Part shown: in pieces, positions 26,485 through 34,859 of the stretch
Position numbering within the stretch: position 1 is the first letter of the stretch
How the letters are laid out: every line of letters starts with the position of its first letter
From: Microbulbifer celer
Lineage (GTDB): Bacteria; Pseudomonadota; Gammaproteobacteria; Pseudomonadales; Cellvibrionaceae
DNA length: 64,000 nt
Assembly: GCF_020991125.1 (NCBI RefSeq)
Contig: NZ_CP087715.1
Location: forward strand, 496,001 to 560,000
Direction of reading: 5' to 3'
Translations under genes and position numbers: made by a program
Notes under the pieces: model-generated
Databases searched by the model: none
Seen by the model: only the letters and a program-made list of their open reading frames with translations
Told to the model about the DNA's origin: nothing

Positions 26485-29394
26485 TCAATGTAAGGTATTG
26501 GCTGGTGCGGAGTTTCCGAGTAGGCGATCGATATCGTCGCTGATGGAATGTTGTCGATCCATGGGTGATATTTCGGTGTGGAGCGCTTGGCTGTTGGTCG
26601 GCCAAAGTCCGCCGTCATGTTGTGTTTCCTGTAGGTACAGTTCTGCACGTTCACTATTGTCGTGGTGCAGTATTTCGTGCACCAGATCCCGGTAGCCAAA
26701 AATTGTGTGCAAGATAAATGCAAGTTTTTCTCGCTGATTGGGGGTAAGGGTCACTAGGCGTTCTGCAGTGGGAATAAATAATAGGTCTATAGCATGCAGC
26801 TGGGTTGCAGGGTGTTGCGCAGCGAGAGGTGCGGGCAAACGGCTCACGTGCTCGGGGTGATCCATGCGGTAGAGCTGGAAACCCTGCTGTTGCACCTTGG
26901 CGATGATATCGCTGAACTCTGGTTGCCCTTCATAAACCGGCGCAATGAGTACACGTATCTGCAGTAACAGGGTGGACGCCAGGGCTTTATTGCCCGCCAT
27001 AAGAATGGCTGTAGTGTCGCTGCGATGGTCCAGGGTTAACCAGTCGAGACTGGGAAGGCCTTCTATTTTATCCAGGGCAACAGTGGGCAAGGGCAGTTTG
27101 GTGAGGACTCGGCCGGGGCCTCGGGTATCCTGCCGAGGGCGCAGGGGGGCGCTGATTGCTGGATCCAGGCAGGCGTGTAGAGTGGTCGGGTTCCCGTTAC
27201 CCAGACTGGTGTTCGGAAAAACCTGCAGGCCATCCGTCTGCACGAGTTCGCGATGCCGGCTGGCCGGATCGAATACCAGTAACTCAAATGCACTCAGCTG
27301 TGCCAGGCGTTCACCCATGTGTTCATCGAGTAGTCGCCCGCCGTTATCCAGAATCACAACTTTTCCGTTGAAATCAAATGTAAAGCCGCTGCGTGCTTCT
27401 TGCTGGGCGACAGACAGCAAGGTTGGGCCGGTAGATTCAAGAGCCGGAATCGGTGTTGTCTGTCCGTCAAATACTGCGCGGCCATCTTCTTCAAAAGCAA
27501 GTGCTGCGGGTGCTTCGTTGGTGCAGTGGCGCTGCCAGATGGCGCGCAGTGCGGTAGCCAGATGGCCGGCGAAACGGGGCGCGTCACAGACTGGAGAGAT
27601 TGTGAGGATTTCCCGCAGGTGTTGGCGGATGGTGGCGAGACTGTTGAGGTCCGATACCAGTTCGCGCGCGCGCGCCCGGTACGCGTCCCAGCTGTCCACT
27701 ACCAGTTCCGGAAGCCCCGCATTTACCAAGTGGGTGGCGGCGTGGCGCCCGGCGAAGGTGGGGCCGGGCAGAGTGATGACCGGTACACCCATCAACAGTG
27801 CTTCACAGGTAGTGAGGCCACCGGAATAGGGCCAGGGATCCAGGGCGATATCGATACGATTGTAGGTATCGAGGAACTCGTCGTGTTTTGCCGGGCCTTC
27901 GATCAATATCCGTGTACGTTCGACACCGGCTCCCTCAAAGTGCTGCCAGATGCGTTCACAGAACGCCGGGTCACTGTATTGGCCACTGCGCAGCAACAGC
28001 TGGCTGCCGGTTGTTTCCTGGAGGAGCCTGGCCCACTCTTCAATCAGAGGTGCATTGATTTTGGCCGGGTTGTTCAGGCAGCCAAAAGTGATGTTGCCCT
28101 CGCGCAATGCCGGCAGGTCCCCCACCTCGGGGGCGTAGTCCGGTGGCAGATAGCAAATATAGTCGTCCGGCAGGCGGATCAGTTTTTCATAGTACTGGTC
28201 ATCGCAGCCTGGCGGTGTTTCCACCGAGTCGCTGATCAGGTAATCGATAGCGTCCAGGCCCGTAGTGTTCACCAGTCCACCCACCCACTTGACAATCAGT
28301 GGTGCCGGCTCGCGCGCGACCAGACGCAGGCGGTTGCCATCGGTGTGGCCGCTGAGGTCGATCAGGATATCAATGCTGTCTTCGCGCAGGCGCGCGTTCA
28401 GAGCGTCGTCCGTGCACCCGTACATCCGGTGCCAGTCGGCACACAGGCGCTGCAGACGGCGGGTAATGTGATCTTCGGTATCGCTGGTGCTGTAGGCAAT
28501 TAGGCGAAACTGCTCCGCGGGCAATTGCTCCAATGCGGAGGTGATCATCTGGCCCACGGGATGGTTGCGCAGGCCCGCAGATAACAGGCCCAGGTTCAGG
28601 GGACGCTGTGGATCGCGGCCGGTATCCGGGCGCTGTGGTCGCGCCTTCGGGGAAAACGTTTTGTGCCAGCGTGCGATCAGTGCGGCAATGTCTTCGCCGC
28701 TCAGGTTGGGATCGTAATGTGCGTTAAAAATGTGATTGGAAAACGCCTCCAGGTAATCCGGCCGCAAAGCCAGCGCCCGTTGATAGTATTCGGCGGCCTT
28801 GTCGAGCATCCCCATTTCGCAGTGTTTTACTGCGGCAAGGTTGTAAAGCTCCGGGCTCCGTTTTTCCACACTCAGCAGGCGTTCACAGTCATCGATCACA
28901 TCCGCCATCTTGCGCATCGAGGAGTGAATATGTATTGACTGGGTGAGAACAGCAACGTGATCCGGTTGCAGATTGCGCGCGGCGACAATACTGTCCAGAG
29001 CGCTGTCGAGATTGCCTTGGGCCTGTTGAATACGGGCGCACTCAACATAGGCCATAGTGTGTTTCGGATCCAGCTGCAGGGCGGTTGTCGCTGCCTCTGC
29101 TGCGGCATCCCACTGTTTCAGCGCTCGGTAGGCGGTCGCACGCAGGTAAGCGATGTGGGCGTCTTCTGGGGCTATGCGAACAGCCTCTGCCAGTGTTTCC
29201 AGCGCATTTTCCGGCTGCTTCAGCTCAATCAAACTGGCGCCCAAAGCGCGCCAGGAAAATACCTGTTCCGGAAATCCTTTCACCAGTTTGCGGGCGTGCT
29301 TCTCTGCGCTGTAGAAATCCCGGTTATCCCAGGCGCGCTGATACGCCTGCCTGGTGCGGGCAAATTGTGTGTTGCTGCGAGCTTTGACAGACAT
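26485..29394 (-). CDS. TPR/OGT-like (GT41) glycosyltransferase with FkbM-like tail, probable flagellin glycosyltransferase
   Basis: 969 residues. Residues ~1-230 are TPR repeats (RALGASLIELKQPENALETL; YNLAAVKHCEMGMLDKAAEY). Residues ~260-645 are an O-GlcNAc-transferase (GT41/SPINDLY) catalytic region: IDILIDLSGHTDGNRLRLVA, APLIVKWVGGLVNTTGLDAI, ITFGCLNNPAKINAPLIEEW and DIALDPWPYSGGLTTCEALL MGVPVITLPG split here. Residues ~680-880 look like a worn FkbM methyltransferase domain (TVALDKIEGLPSLDWLTLD, VLIAPVYEGQPEFSDI) without a clear SAM-binding motif. It lies directly downstream of fliC, beyond the fliC terminator. Cytoplasmic O-glycosylation of flagellin before export is the likely role (inference). 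Confidence 0.88.
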   Translation of the reverse strand: MSVKARSNTQFARTRQAYQRAWDNRDFYSAEKHARKLVKGFPEQVFSWRALGASLIELKQPENALETLAEAVRIAPEDAHIAYLRATAYRALKQWDAAAEAATTALQLDPKHTMAYVECARIQQAQGNLDSALDSIVAARNLQPDHVAVLTQSIHIHSSMRKMADVIDDCERLLSVEKRSPELYNLAAVKHCEMGMLDKAAEYYQRALALRPDYLEAFSNHIFNAHYDPNLSGEDIAALIARWHKTFSPKARPQRPDTGRDPQRPLNLGLLSAGLRNHPVGQMITSALEQLPAEQFRLIAYSTSDTEDHITRRLQRLCADWHRMYGCTDDALNARLREDSIDILIDLSGHTDGNRLRLVAREPAPLIVKWVGGLVNTTGLDAIDYLISDSVETPPGCDDQYYEKLIRLPDDYICYLPPDYAPEVGDLPALREGNITFGCLNNPAKINAPLIEEWARLLQETTGSQLLLRSGQYSDPAFCERIWQHFEGAGVERTRILIEGPAKHDEFLDTYNRIDIALDPWPYSGGLTTCEALLMGVPVITLPGPTFAGRHAATHLVNAGLPELVVDSWDAYRARARELVSDLNSLATIRQHLREILTISPVCDAPRFAGHLATALRAIWQRHCTNEAPAALAFEEDGRAVFDGQTTPIPALESTGPTLLSVAQQEARSGFTFDFNGKVVILDNGGRLLDEHMGERLAQLSAFELLVFDPASRHRELVQTDGLQVFPNTSLGNGNPTTLHACLDPAISAPLRPRQDTRGPGRVLTKLPLPTVALDKIEGLPSLDWLTLDHRSDTTAILMAGNKALASTLLLQIRVLIAPVYEGQPEFSDIIAKVQQQGFQLYRMDHPEHVSRLPAPLAAQHPATQLHAIDLLFIPTAERLVTLTPNQREKLAFILHTIFGYRDLVHEILHHDNSERAELYLQETQHDGGLWPTNSQALHTEISPMDRQHSISDDIDRLLGNSAPANTLH

Positions 29395-29522
29395 GCTGGC
29401 CTCGTGCGTTCTGCTGGCAAGATATCGTGAGGCTAACAGTGGACGTCTGAGGTAAAGGGAAGAGTAGGCGGGGTATTTGCGGGCTTTTCGCGGGAAGAGA
29501 AAAAAGTAAAAGCGATAAAAAA

Positions 29523-29541
29523 GGGCCTCTAAAAGAGGCCC
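29523..29541 (-). terminator. Rho-independent terminator of fliC
   Basis: On the minus strand an 8-bp perfect stem GGGCCTCT / AGAGGCCC with a three-base loop is followed by a run of T residues, 40 bases past the flagellin stop. This is a canonical intrinsic terminator. It separates fliC from the OGT-like gene. Confidence 0.9.
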
Positions 29542-29581
29542 AAACGTCGGGCATGGTGCCCGGGGGTAAAATCGGTAGGGA

Positions 29582-30736
29582 TTAACCCAGCAGTGACAGT
29601 ACGTTCTGCGGCAGCTGGTTGGCCTGGGCCAGTACGGAAGTGCCGGCCTGCTGCAGGATCTGTGCGCGGGTCATGTTGGAGACTTCGTCGGCGTAGTCCG
29701 CGTCCTCGATACGGGAGCGCGCCGCGGACAGGTTGGTCTCGGTGGTGCTCAGGTTGTTGATCGCAGATTCGAATCGGTTCTGGATTGCACCGAGGTCGGA
29801 GCGCAGGGAATCCACGTCGCCGAGTGCGGAGTCGAGTGCGGCCAGCGGGCTGTCGGTGGCGACTTGGGTAGCGTCTTCGGTGATGTGGCTGACAGCTTCA
29901 GCGTCTGCGGCAACAGTGAATTCGATGGTGGGGGCAGTACCAGCGGTACCGGCAGTTGCGCTCAGCTCTGCTTCAAAGTAGCTCACAACACCGGCGTTTT
30001 CGTTTTTCACGTAGGCGGAGCCATCTTCACCCATTACCAGGCTGTTGGTGCCGGCGGCAATCGGAGTACCGCTGACATCAGATGCTTCGGAAATGTCGGC
30101 AGTATCCAGAGTGGTGGAGTCGGCACCGGTAACACCAGCTGCGGCGATGGTGTAAGTGGTGTCACCGACAGTGAGGCTGTCGCCAGTGGTAGCGGCGGCG
30201 GCCAGGGACTTGTTCACGTTAAAGGTGTCCAGACCCAGGGTTTCAGAGGTGATCTCTTTCAGGTCCATGGTGATTTGCTCACCATCGTTGGCGCCGACCT
30301 GGATGGTGAAAGGCTGATCTTCTGCCAGCACTTTAACGCCGTTGAAGTTGGTTTCGCCGGAGATGCGGTCAATCTCGCCCAGACGTTGGTTGATTTCGTC
30401 CTGGATGGAGTTCAGGTCGCTCTGGGAGTTGGTGTCGTTCTGGGCCTGAACGGTCAGCTCACGGATGCGCTGCAGGTTGTCGTTCACCTGGTTCAGGGCG
30501 CCTTCCGCGGTCTGGGCTACAGAGATGCCATCGTTGGCATTGCGCTGCGCCTGGGAAAGGCCGGTGATCTGGCTGCTCATGCGGTTGGCGATAGCCTGGC
30601 CGGCGGCGTCGTCGGCGGCGCTGTTGATGCGCAGGCCGGAAGACAGGCGCTCCATGGAGGTCTGCAGTGCGCTCTGGGATTTGCTCAGGTTGTGCTGGCC
30701 GATCATGGCCGTAATGTTGGTGTTGATTACTGACAT
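29582..30736 (-). CDS. fliC: Flagellin
   Basis: 384 residues from ATG 30736 (AAAGGA eight bases upstream); the longer frame to 30823 crosses the promoter. The conserved N-terminus (MSVINTNITAMIGQHNLSKS; ERLSSGLRINSAADDAAGQA) and C-terminus (ARSRIEDADYADEVSNMTRA; QLPQNVLSLLG) frame a short D2-like centre of about 130 residues rich in Ala, Thr, Ser, Asp and Glu with many possible O-glycosylation sites. The segment LQRIRELTVQA matches the TLR5-recognised D1 helix of enteric-type flagellins. It is the only flagellin gene in the window and is expressed from a FliA promoter. Confidence 0.97.
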   Translation of the reverse strand: MSVINTNITAMIGQHNLSKSQSALQTSMERLSSGLRINSAADDAAGQAIANRMSSQITGLSQAQRNANDGISVAQTAEGALNQVNDNLQRIRELTVQAQNDTNSQSDLNSIQDEINQRLGEIDRISGETNFNGVKVLAEDQPFTIQVGANDGEQITMDLKEITSETLGLDTFNVNKSLAAAATTGDSLTVGDTTYTIAAAGVTGADSTTLDTADISEASDVSGTPIAAGTNSLVMGEDGSAYVKNENAGVVSYFEAELSATAGTAGTAPTIEFTVAADAEAVSHITEDATQVATDSPLAALDSALGDVDSLRSDLGAIQNRFESAINNLSTTETNLSAARSRIEDADYADEVSNMTRAQILQQAGTSVLAQANQLPQNVLSLLG

Positions 30737-30800
30737 GAAGTTGTCCTTTGGTGTCTCACCGTTTGGTTGAAGATAACAACGGCGCTGGCCGTTACCCCAT

Positions 30801-30827
30801 TTTTCGGCGGTGTGGCCCGGCACTTTA
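30801..30827 (-). promoter_or_regulatory. Sigma-28 promoter of fliC
   Basis: On the minus strand TAAA (30827-30824), 15 bases, GCCGAAAA (30808-30801), 65 bases ahead of the flagellin ATG. One base differs from the GCCGATAA consensus. Confidence 0.85.
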
Positions 30828-30872
30828 GGTATCCAGCAAAAAAAACTTGGGAAAGTTTGTCTATGGAACCCC

Positions 30873-30899
30873 TAAAGTCGCGGCCGTGATGGCCGATCT
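30873..30899 (+). promoter_or_regulatory. Sigma-28 promoter of fliD
   Basis: TAAA (30873-30876), 15 bases, GCCGATCT (30892-30899), 71 bases ahead of the fliD ATG. It is back to back with the fliC promoter; the two -35 boxes are about 45 bases apart. Confidence 0.85.
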
Positions 30900-30969
30900 T
30901 GGGGGTATTCCTGGTAATTTGTTCGCCCAGGGGCAGAACAAAACTTTGTATCTAATTAAAGGGGGCACG

Positions 30970-32322
30970 ATGGCCACCATTTCATCTCTTGGCATAGGAT
31001 CCGGCCTGGATCTCACCGGTCTACTGGATCAGTTGGAGTCGGCGGAAAATGCGAAGCTGACACCAATATCGCAGCAGCGGAAAAGTTACGAGACCAAGAT
31101 CTCGGCATTCGGGTTGCTGGAGAATGCGCTGGACAAGGTGCGCGATGCTGCGGCGGCCCTCAGTGATGCAGGCGCATTCGCTGGTGTAAAAACCAGCCTG
31201 AGCGGCGACGCCGTGAGTCTCACCGCCAGTGAGGAAACCCCTGTCGGTAACTACGACATCGCAGTCACGCAGCGGGCGAAAAGCTCCAGTATAGCGACCT
31301 TAGGTGTTCCCGACAGAGAAGCATCGCTGGGCGCCGGAAGCGTGGACATCACACTGGGCAACGGTGATTCGATCAGCGTCTCTGTGGACGAAGCGGACAG
31401 TTCCCTGGAAGATATTCGCGATGCGATCAACGATGCAGATGGCGGGGTTGTTGCCTCGATTGTGAATGACGGCAGCGGTACACCCCATCGCCTGGTACTC
31501 TCCTCGACCCAGACCGGCACCGATGCCGAAATTGACTCCGTGACCTTTGGTGCCGGCAGTTTTGGCGATGCACTGGTACTGGATGGAGACACGGCCGTCT
31601 CAGCGGAGAATGCGAAGCTGACTGTGAACGGCATTACTATCGAATCCCAGAGCAACCGGGTGGAAGGTGCCATTCAGGGGGTCACCCTTGACCTGGACGA
31701 GACCGGCGAAACGACCCTGGAAGTCACGCGGGATACTGCCGGGATCGAGAAAAAAATCGAGGCATTTGTCGACGCCTATAACGATTTCCAGGGATCGCTT
31801 TCCGACCTGACGGCATTTAACAGCGATTCCGGTGTCGGCGGCGTCTTGCAGGGGAACTCGACGGTACGCGGTATTGAGTCAAGTCTGCGCAACCTGGTCG
31901 GAGGTTCCCTGGAAAGCGAGGCATTCTCTTCTCTGGATGATCTCGGGTTCAAGCTGGAAATTGATGGCACCCTGACACTGGATGAAGAAAAAGTCGAAGA
32001 CCTGGTAGCCAATCGCCTCGGGGAGCTCACCGATTTCTTTGCCGGTGTCGACGAGTCCGATGGATTTGCCGACCGCTTTGAAAGTGCGATCGGGCAGATG
32101 ACCGAGGAGGGGGGGCTACTGGAGAATGCCACCAGCGGCCTGGAGACCAGCATCGAGTCCACGGAGCAGCGGTACGAGCGGGTAGAGGCCCAGATCGCCA
32201 GTACCATCGAGCGCTACCGTACCCAGTTCAGTCAGCTGGACAGCCTGATTGCACAGATGAATTCCACCAGCACTTATCTCACGCAACAATTTGATGCTCT
32301 GTCTGCGCAGCTTGAGCAATAA
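30970..32322 (+). CDS. fliD: FliD, filament cap
   Basis: 450 residues from ATG 30970 with GGGGG just upstream; a frame beginning at 30847 contains the promoter and is rejected. The start MATISSLGIGSGLDLTGLLD QLESAE is the FliD N-terminal signature (given here in two parts). The middle has paired repeats (EDIRDAINDADGGVVASIVN) and the C-terminus is a coiled coil (RYRTQFSQLDSLIAQMNSTS, then YLTQQFDALSAQ). It caps the filament and promotes flagellin folding. The gene leads a five-gene run with fliS and fliT. Confidence 0.95.
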   Translation: MATISSLGIGSGLDLTGLLDQLESAENAKLTPISQQRKSYETKISAFGLLENALDKVRDAAAALSDAGAFAGVKTSLSGDAVSLTASEETPVGNYDIAVTQRAKSSSIATLGVPDREASLGAGSVDITLGNGDSISVSVDEADSSLEDIRDAINDADGGVVASIVNDGSGTPHRLVLSSTQTGTDAEIDSVTFGAGSFGDALVLDGDTAVSAENAKLTVNGITIESQSNRVEGAIQGVTLDLDETGETTLEVTRDTAGIEKKIEAFVDAYNDFQGSLSDLTAFNSDSGVGGVLQGNSTVRGIESSLRNLVGGSLESEAFSSLDDLGFKLEIDGTLTLDEEKVEDLVANRLGELTDFFAGVDESDGFADRFESAIGQMTEEGGLLENATSGLETSIESTEQRYERVEAQIASTIERYRTQFSQLDSLIAQMNSTSTYLTQQFDALSAQLEQ

Positions 32323-32327
32323 CAACA

Positions 32328-32756
32328 ATGAGGTCTGTTTTGTACTCAAAAGGAGTCGCCGGTCGCCCGCGGGGCGCCGCCAGCTATGCTCGCGTTGGCT
32401 TGGAGAGCGACGTACTCTCCGCCAGCCCCCACCGCTTGATCGTGCTGTTGTTTCAGGGCGCGGACACGGCCATTGGTACCGCGCTGGTTCACCTGCGCGA
32501 CGGTAATGTCACTGAGAAAGGCCGCGCGATTTCCAAGGCGCTGGACATCGTCAACAATGGTTTGCTGGCGGCACTCGACAGAGAGCGTGGAGGTGACCTG
32601 GCGGAGCGGATGGGGTCCCTTTACGACTACATCGCGCGGCTGCTGCTGAAGGCCAATCTTCGCAACGACGAGGACGCGCTGGAGGAGGCGCGCAGGCTGC
32701 TGGGGGACCTGGCTTCCGCGTGGCGGGAAGTGGACCCGGGGCAGTCGCAAGTATGA
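32328..32756 (+). CDS. fliS: FliS, flagellin export chaperone
   Basis: 142 residues, slightly longer than usual at the N-terminus. It has the conserved four-helix pattern: SPHRLIVLLFQGADTAIGTA, KGRAISKALDIVNNGLLAAL and RMGSLYDYIARLLLKANLRN. FliS binds the C-terminus of flagellin. It starts five bases after fliD and overlaps fliT by four bases. Confidence 0.94.
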   Translation: MRSVLYSKGVAGRPRGAASYARVGLESDVLSASPHRLIVLLFQGADTAIGTALVHLRDGNVTEKGRAISKALDIVNNGLLAALDRERGGDLAERMGSLYDYIARLLLKANLRNDEDALEEARRLLGDLASAWREVDPGQSQV

Positions 32757-33139
32757 AGAAGTTTCACATCGTCGATGACAGTCCACTGAATACACCGGAA
32801 CGGCTGCTGGCGGCTTATGCCAACCTGCTGGCGCGCTCCACGCGCATGCAAGCCTGGGTGCGTGAACACGACTGGTTCAACCTGGTGGAGGAACAGACCT
32901 GTTACGCCATTGAAGTGGACGCCATCGCGCGGGCCGAGGCGCAGTTGGACCTGAATGAGAACGAGATACGCCGCAAAGCGGATTTGCTTGAACAGATCCT
33001 GGAGTTAGACCTGGATATCCGCCAGCGCCTGCGTGAGCGCCAGGGAGAGTTGCAGGAGTTGATCGGAACCAGCCAGCGCAAGCGTGACCTGTCGCGCGCA
33101 TACGGCACGCTGGTCTCGTTGGATCCGGGCAACCGGTGA
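32753..33139 (+). CDS. fliT: FliT-like chaperone
   Basis: 128 residues from the ATG at 32753, which overlaps the fliS stop. It is all-helical, with the FliT-type first helix (LLAAYANLLARSTRMQAWVR), WFNLVEEQ, and a long charged helix (LLEQILELDLDIRQRLRERQ) followed by a short C-terminal helix. FliT is the FliD chaperone and, in Salmonella, an FlhDC antagonist. Sequence identity in this family is low, so the call rests largely on length, helix pattern and place between fliS and a FliK-like gene. Confidence 0.78.
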   Translation: MKKFHIVDDSPLNTPERLLAAYANLLARSTRMQAWVREHDWFNLVEEQTCYAIEVDAIARAEAQLDLNENEIRRKADLLEQILELDLDIRQRLRERQGELQELIGTSQRKRDLSRAYGTLVSLDPGNR

Positions 33140-34050
33140 GTGGAATTACTCCGCTTCTGGATACGCTCCTGCACCAAGTGTTGGGTAAGCGTGTGGATAC
33201 TGCCACACCAGAGCGGCAACCCGCGGCAGTCAAACCGCTGGTCCCCGCGCAGGCGATATCGCGTGTCCGTAGCGACTCGCGGCTGAACGCCCAGGCCACA
33301 GTGCCTGGTGGGGGGCATGAAAAACCGTTTCTGGAAGGGAAGGCTGGAGTACCACTCTCGTCGAGTACGGCTTCCCAAGTGCGCATCCAGCTCAGTGATG
33401 TCGCGCGGCAATTGTCTGACCTGCTTGGGCGGCAGCAGAACAATGCGGAGGCTATCCGCCCCTCTGCGCCGATCCTGCATGCTGGTCCGGCAGATGTGTC
33501 GTCTGTTGCTCTCAGCTTGCGTCAAAGTGTTGAGTTCAGCGGATTGTTTTACGAGGCGCATGTTGCGCGCTGGTTTGCAGGTACGCGGGAAAAACAGTTA
33601 CTGGAAAGGGAGCCCCAGATACGTCTGTGGCCACAAGCGCTCGCGGAGAGTGAAGAGGCCAGAGAGTCTCTGCAGAATATCACTGGTCAGCAGTTGAATA
33701 TGCTGGCGCACCAGCGAGTGTGTTGGGCTGGGCAGGTGTGGCCTGGTTTCTTCGCGGAATTGTGTATACAGCCAAAGGTCACCGCGCAGGGCGAAGATAC
33801 GCACCGACAGACGCGGTGGACGGAGGAAGAGGAAGCCGAAAGCTCACAAACAGATATCAGTATACAGCTCGGGCCACAGGGGCGGATTGATGTCACTGTC
33901 GAAGTGCTCGGTAACAATCTGCGCGTTCACATGCGTGTTCCGGTCGGGCCTGTTAGTGCGCTGGTATCCAGCGCATCGGCGGATCTCCATCAGAGGCTGG
34001 CTACAAAAGTCGATGGAGAAATATTACTGACCATCGAGGAAGTGGAATGA
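33136..34050 (+). CDS. Second FliK-like protein (Flg_hook-type C-terminus)
   Basis: 304 residues from a GTG that overlaps the fliT stop (GTGA). The N-terminal half is variable with no fixed motif. The C-terminal 65 residues resemble the FliK Flg_hook fold: ISIQLGPQGRIDVTVEVLGN, then NLRVHMRVPVGPVSALVSSA and DLHQRLATKVDGEILLTIEE. It overlaps the FlhB-C-domain gene by four bases (ATGA). The pairing of a FliK-like protein and a stand-alone FlhB C-domain is also seen in Bacillus (ylqG-ylqH) and some pseudomonads. The true hook ruler is most likely the gene at 18793; a secondary export-switch role here is inference. Confidence 0.7.
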   Translation: MSGITPLLDTLLHQVLGKRVDTATPERQPAAVKPLVPAQAISRVRSDSRLNAQATVPGGGHEKPFLEGKAGVPLSSSTASQVRIQLSDVARQLSDLLGRQQNNAEAIRPSAPILHAGPADVSSVALSLRQSVEFSGLFYEAHVARWFAGTREKQLLEREPQIRLWPQALAESEEARESLQNITGQQLNMLAHQRVCWAGQVWPGFFAELCIQPKVTAQGEDTHRQTRWTEEEEAESSQTDISIQLGPQGRIDVTVEVLGNNLRVHMRVPVGPVSALVSSASADLHQRLATKVDGEILLTIEEVE

Positions 34051-34310
34051 CAAAAGACTTCCGTCAGACAGCAGACCTGAGTCATCAAGCTGGGAGCACC
34101 TCATCTAGCGTCGCCAGCGGTTACGGAAAGCAGGCCGAGCAGATCATCGCACTGGCGCAGTCAGAGGGGGTGCCGGTTCACGCTGCTCCAGAACTGATGA
34201 CGTTACTGATGCAGTTGGATTTGGATGAAAGTATTTCCGAAGATTTATATGCAGTAATTGCAGAAATTTTAATATGGGCGCAAGCACTCACTAACCCGAT
34301 GGGTGAGTAA
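34047..34310 (+). CDS. Stand-alone FlhB C-terminal-domain protein (FlhX/YlqH type)
   Basis: 87 residues. After a 25-residue Ser/Thr-rich start, the protein matches the part of FlhB downstream of its NPTH cleavage site: ASGYGKQAEQIIALAQSEGV, PVHAAPELMTLLMQLDLDES and ISEDLYAVIAEILIWAQAL. There are no membrane helices and no NPTH, so it is the switch domain alone. In other bacteria such FlhX proteins can partly replace the FlhB C-terminal fragment. It is last in the fliD-fliS-fliT-fliK-like run. Confidence 0.85.
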   Translation: MTKDFRQTADLSHQAGSTSSSVASGYGKQAEQIIALAQSEGVPVHAAPELMTLLMQLDLDESISEDLYAVIAEILIWAQALTNPMGE

Positions 34311-34436
34311 AAACTGAAAAATGCCCTATTATTTGTGGACGTAATTGGAATGAAAGTCACGTTTTCCTTGTTTTTTCGTATTTACTTAAAAATAAATATA
34401 CGACAACACACGAATTATGGTAATTTTTACCTTTAG

Positions 34437-34452
34437 GGTGATCTGAGTCACG
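34437..34452. promoter_or_regulatory. CRP-like palindrome upstream of flhDC
   Basis: GGTGATCTGAGTCACG, keeping the GTGA-N6-TCAC core of the CRP consensus. It is 408 bases ahead of flhD. The same 16-mer type occurs before flgM and the fimbrial pilin. CRP control of flhDC is established in E. coli; here it is inference. Confidence 0.6.
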
Positions 34453-34546
34453 CAGTCAGCGTTAACTGCGTCTCACTTTTGTTGGTTTGCTCATTTTTCA
34501 GGGCAGTTCTTGAACATCAGAATATATAACTGTTCAAGTAACCAGC

Positions 34547-34574
34547 AAATGCTCTTGGGGTATTTAGAGCATTT
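34547..34574 (+). promoter_or_regulatory. Stem-loop 1 in the flhD upstream region
   Basis: A perfect 9-bp inverted repeat AAATGCTCT / AGAGCATTT with a ten-base loop. It may be an operator or an RNA stem in the leader. Confidence 0.45.
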
Positions 34575-34695
34575 TATCGAGCATCCTGTGACGAGAGCGT
34601 TTGGTTGAAGTGGAAACTTCCTGAATGTGACAACGACCGTTGATTGACGACTAATGTCGGTGAGCGATCGTGCACAGGCTTTCCAGGGAAGGAAG

Positions 34696-34723
34696 AAATT
34701 GCATGGTGGTTGAGATGCAATTT
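34696..34723 (+). promoter_or_regulatory. Stem-loop 2 in the flhD upstream region
   Basis: A perfect 9-bp inverted repeat AAATTGCAT / ATGCAATTT, again with a ten-base loop and the same overall geometry as stem-loop 1, 137 bases before flhD. Matching geometry of the two suggests a common binding factor or paired RNA structures. Confidence 0.45.
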
Positions 34724-34859
34724 TGTTTCTGTTGAGGTATCAACGGGCGCAAAGTGAATGGACGCAATCGGGGGAATCCCTTCGCTTCTGAACATAAAGT
34801 GTGCAGCAGGATAATTTCCGGCAGCTCATGAAAAACTGAAGGAAGGAGTACAGCGTCCC

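Larger units (their letters stand above)
34311..34859 (+). other. AT-rich regulatory region upstream of flhDC
   Basis: A 549-base stretch without a credible gene, clearly more AT-rich than its neighbours. It contains the CRP-like site at 34437, an inverted repeat CTTGAAC / GTTCAAG around 34509-34537 flanking AATATATAAC, and two stem-loops nearer the gene (34547-34574 and 34696-34723). A long leader with several operators is typical of flhDC, the top of the flagellar hierarchy. AAGGAG stands about 11 bases before the flhD ATG. Confidence 0.7.

Noticed and set aside
32902..33561. 219-codon minus-strand frame across fliT and the FliK-like gene
   Set aside because: It crosses two coupled plus-strand genes and shows no known fold.
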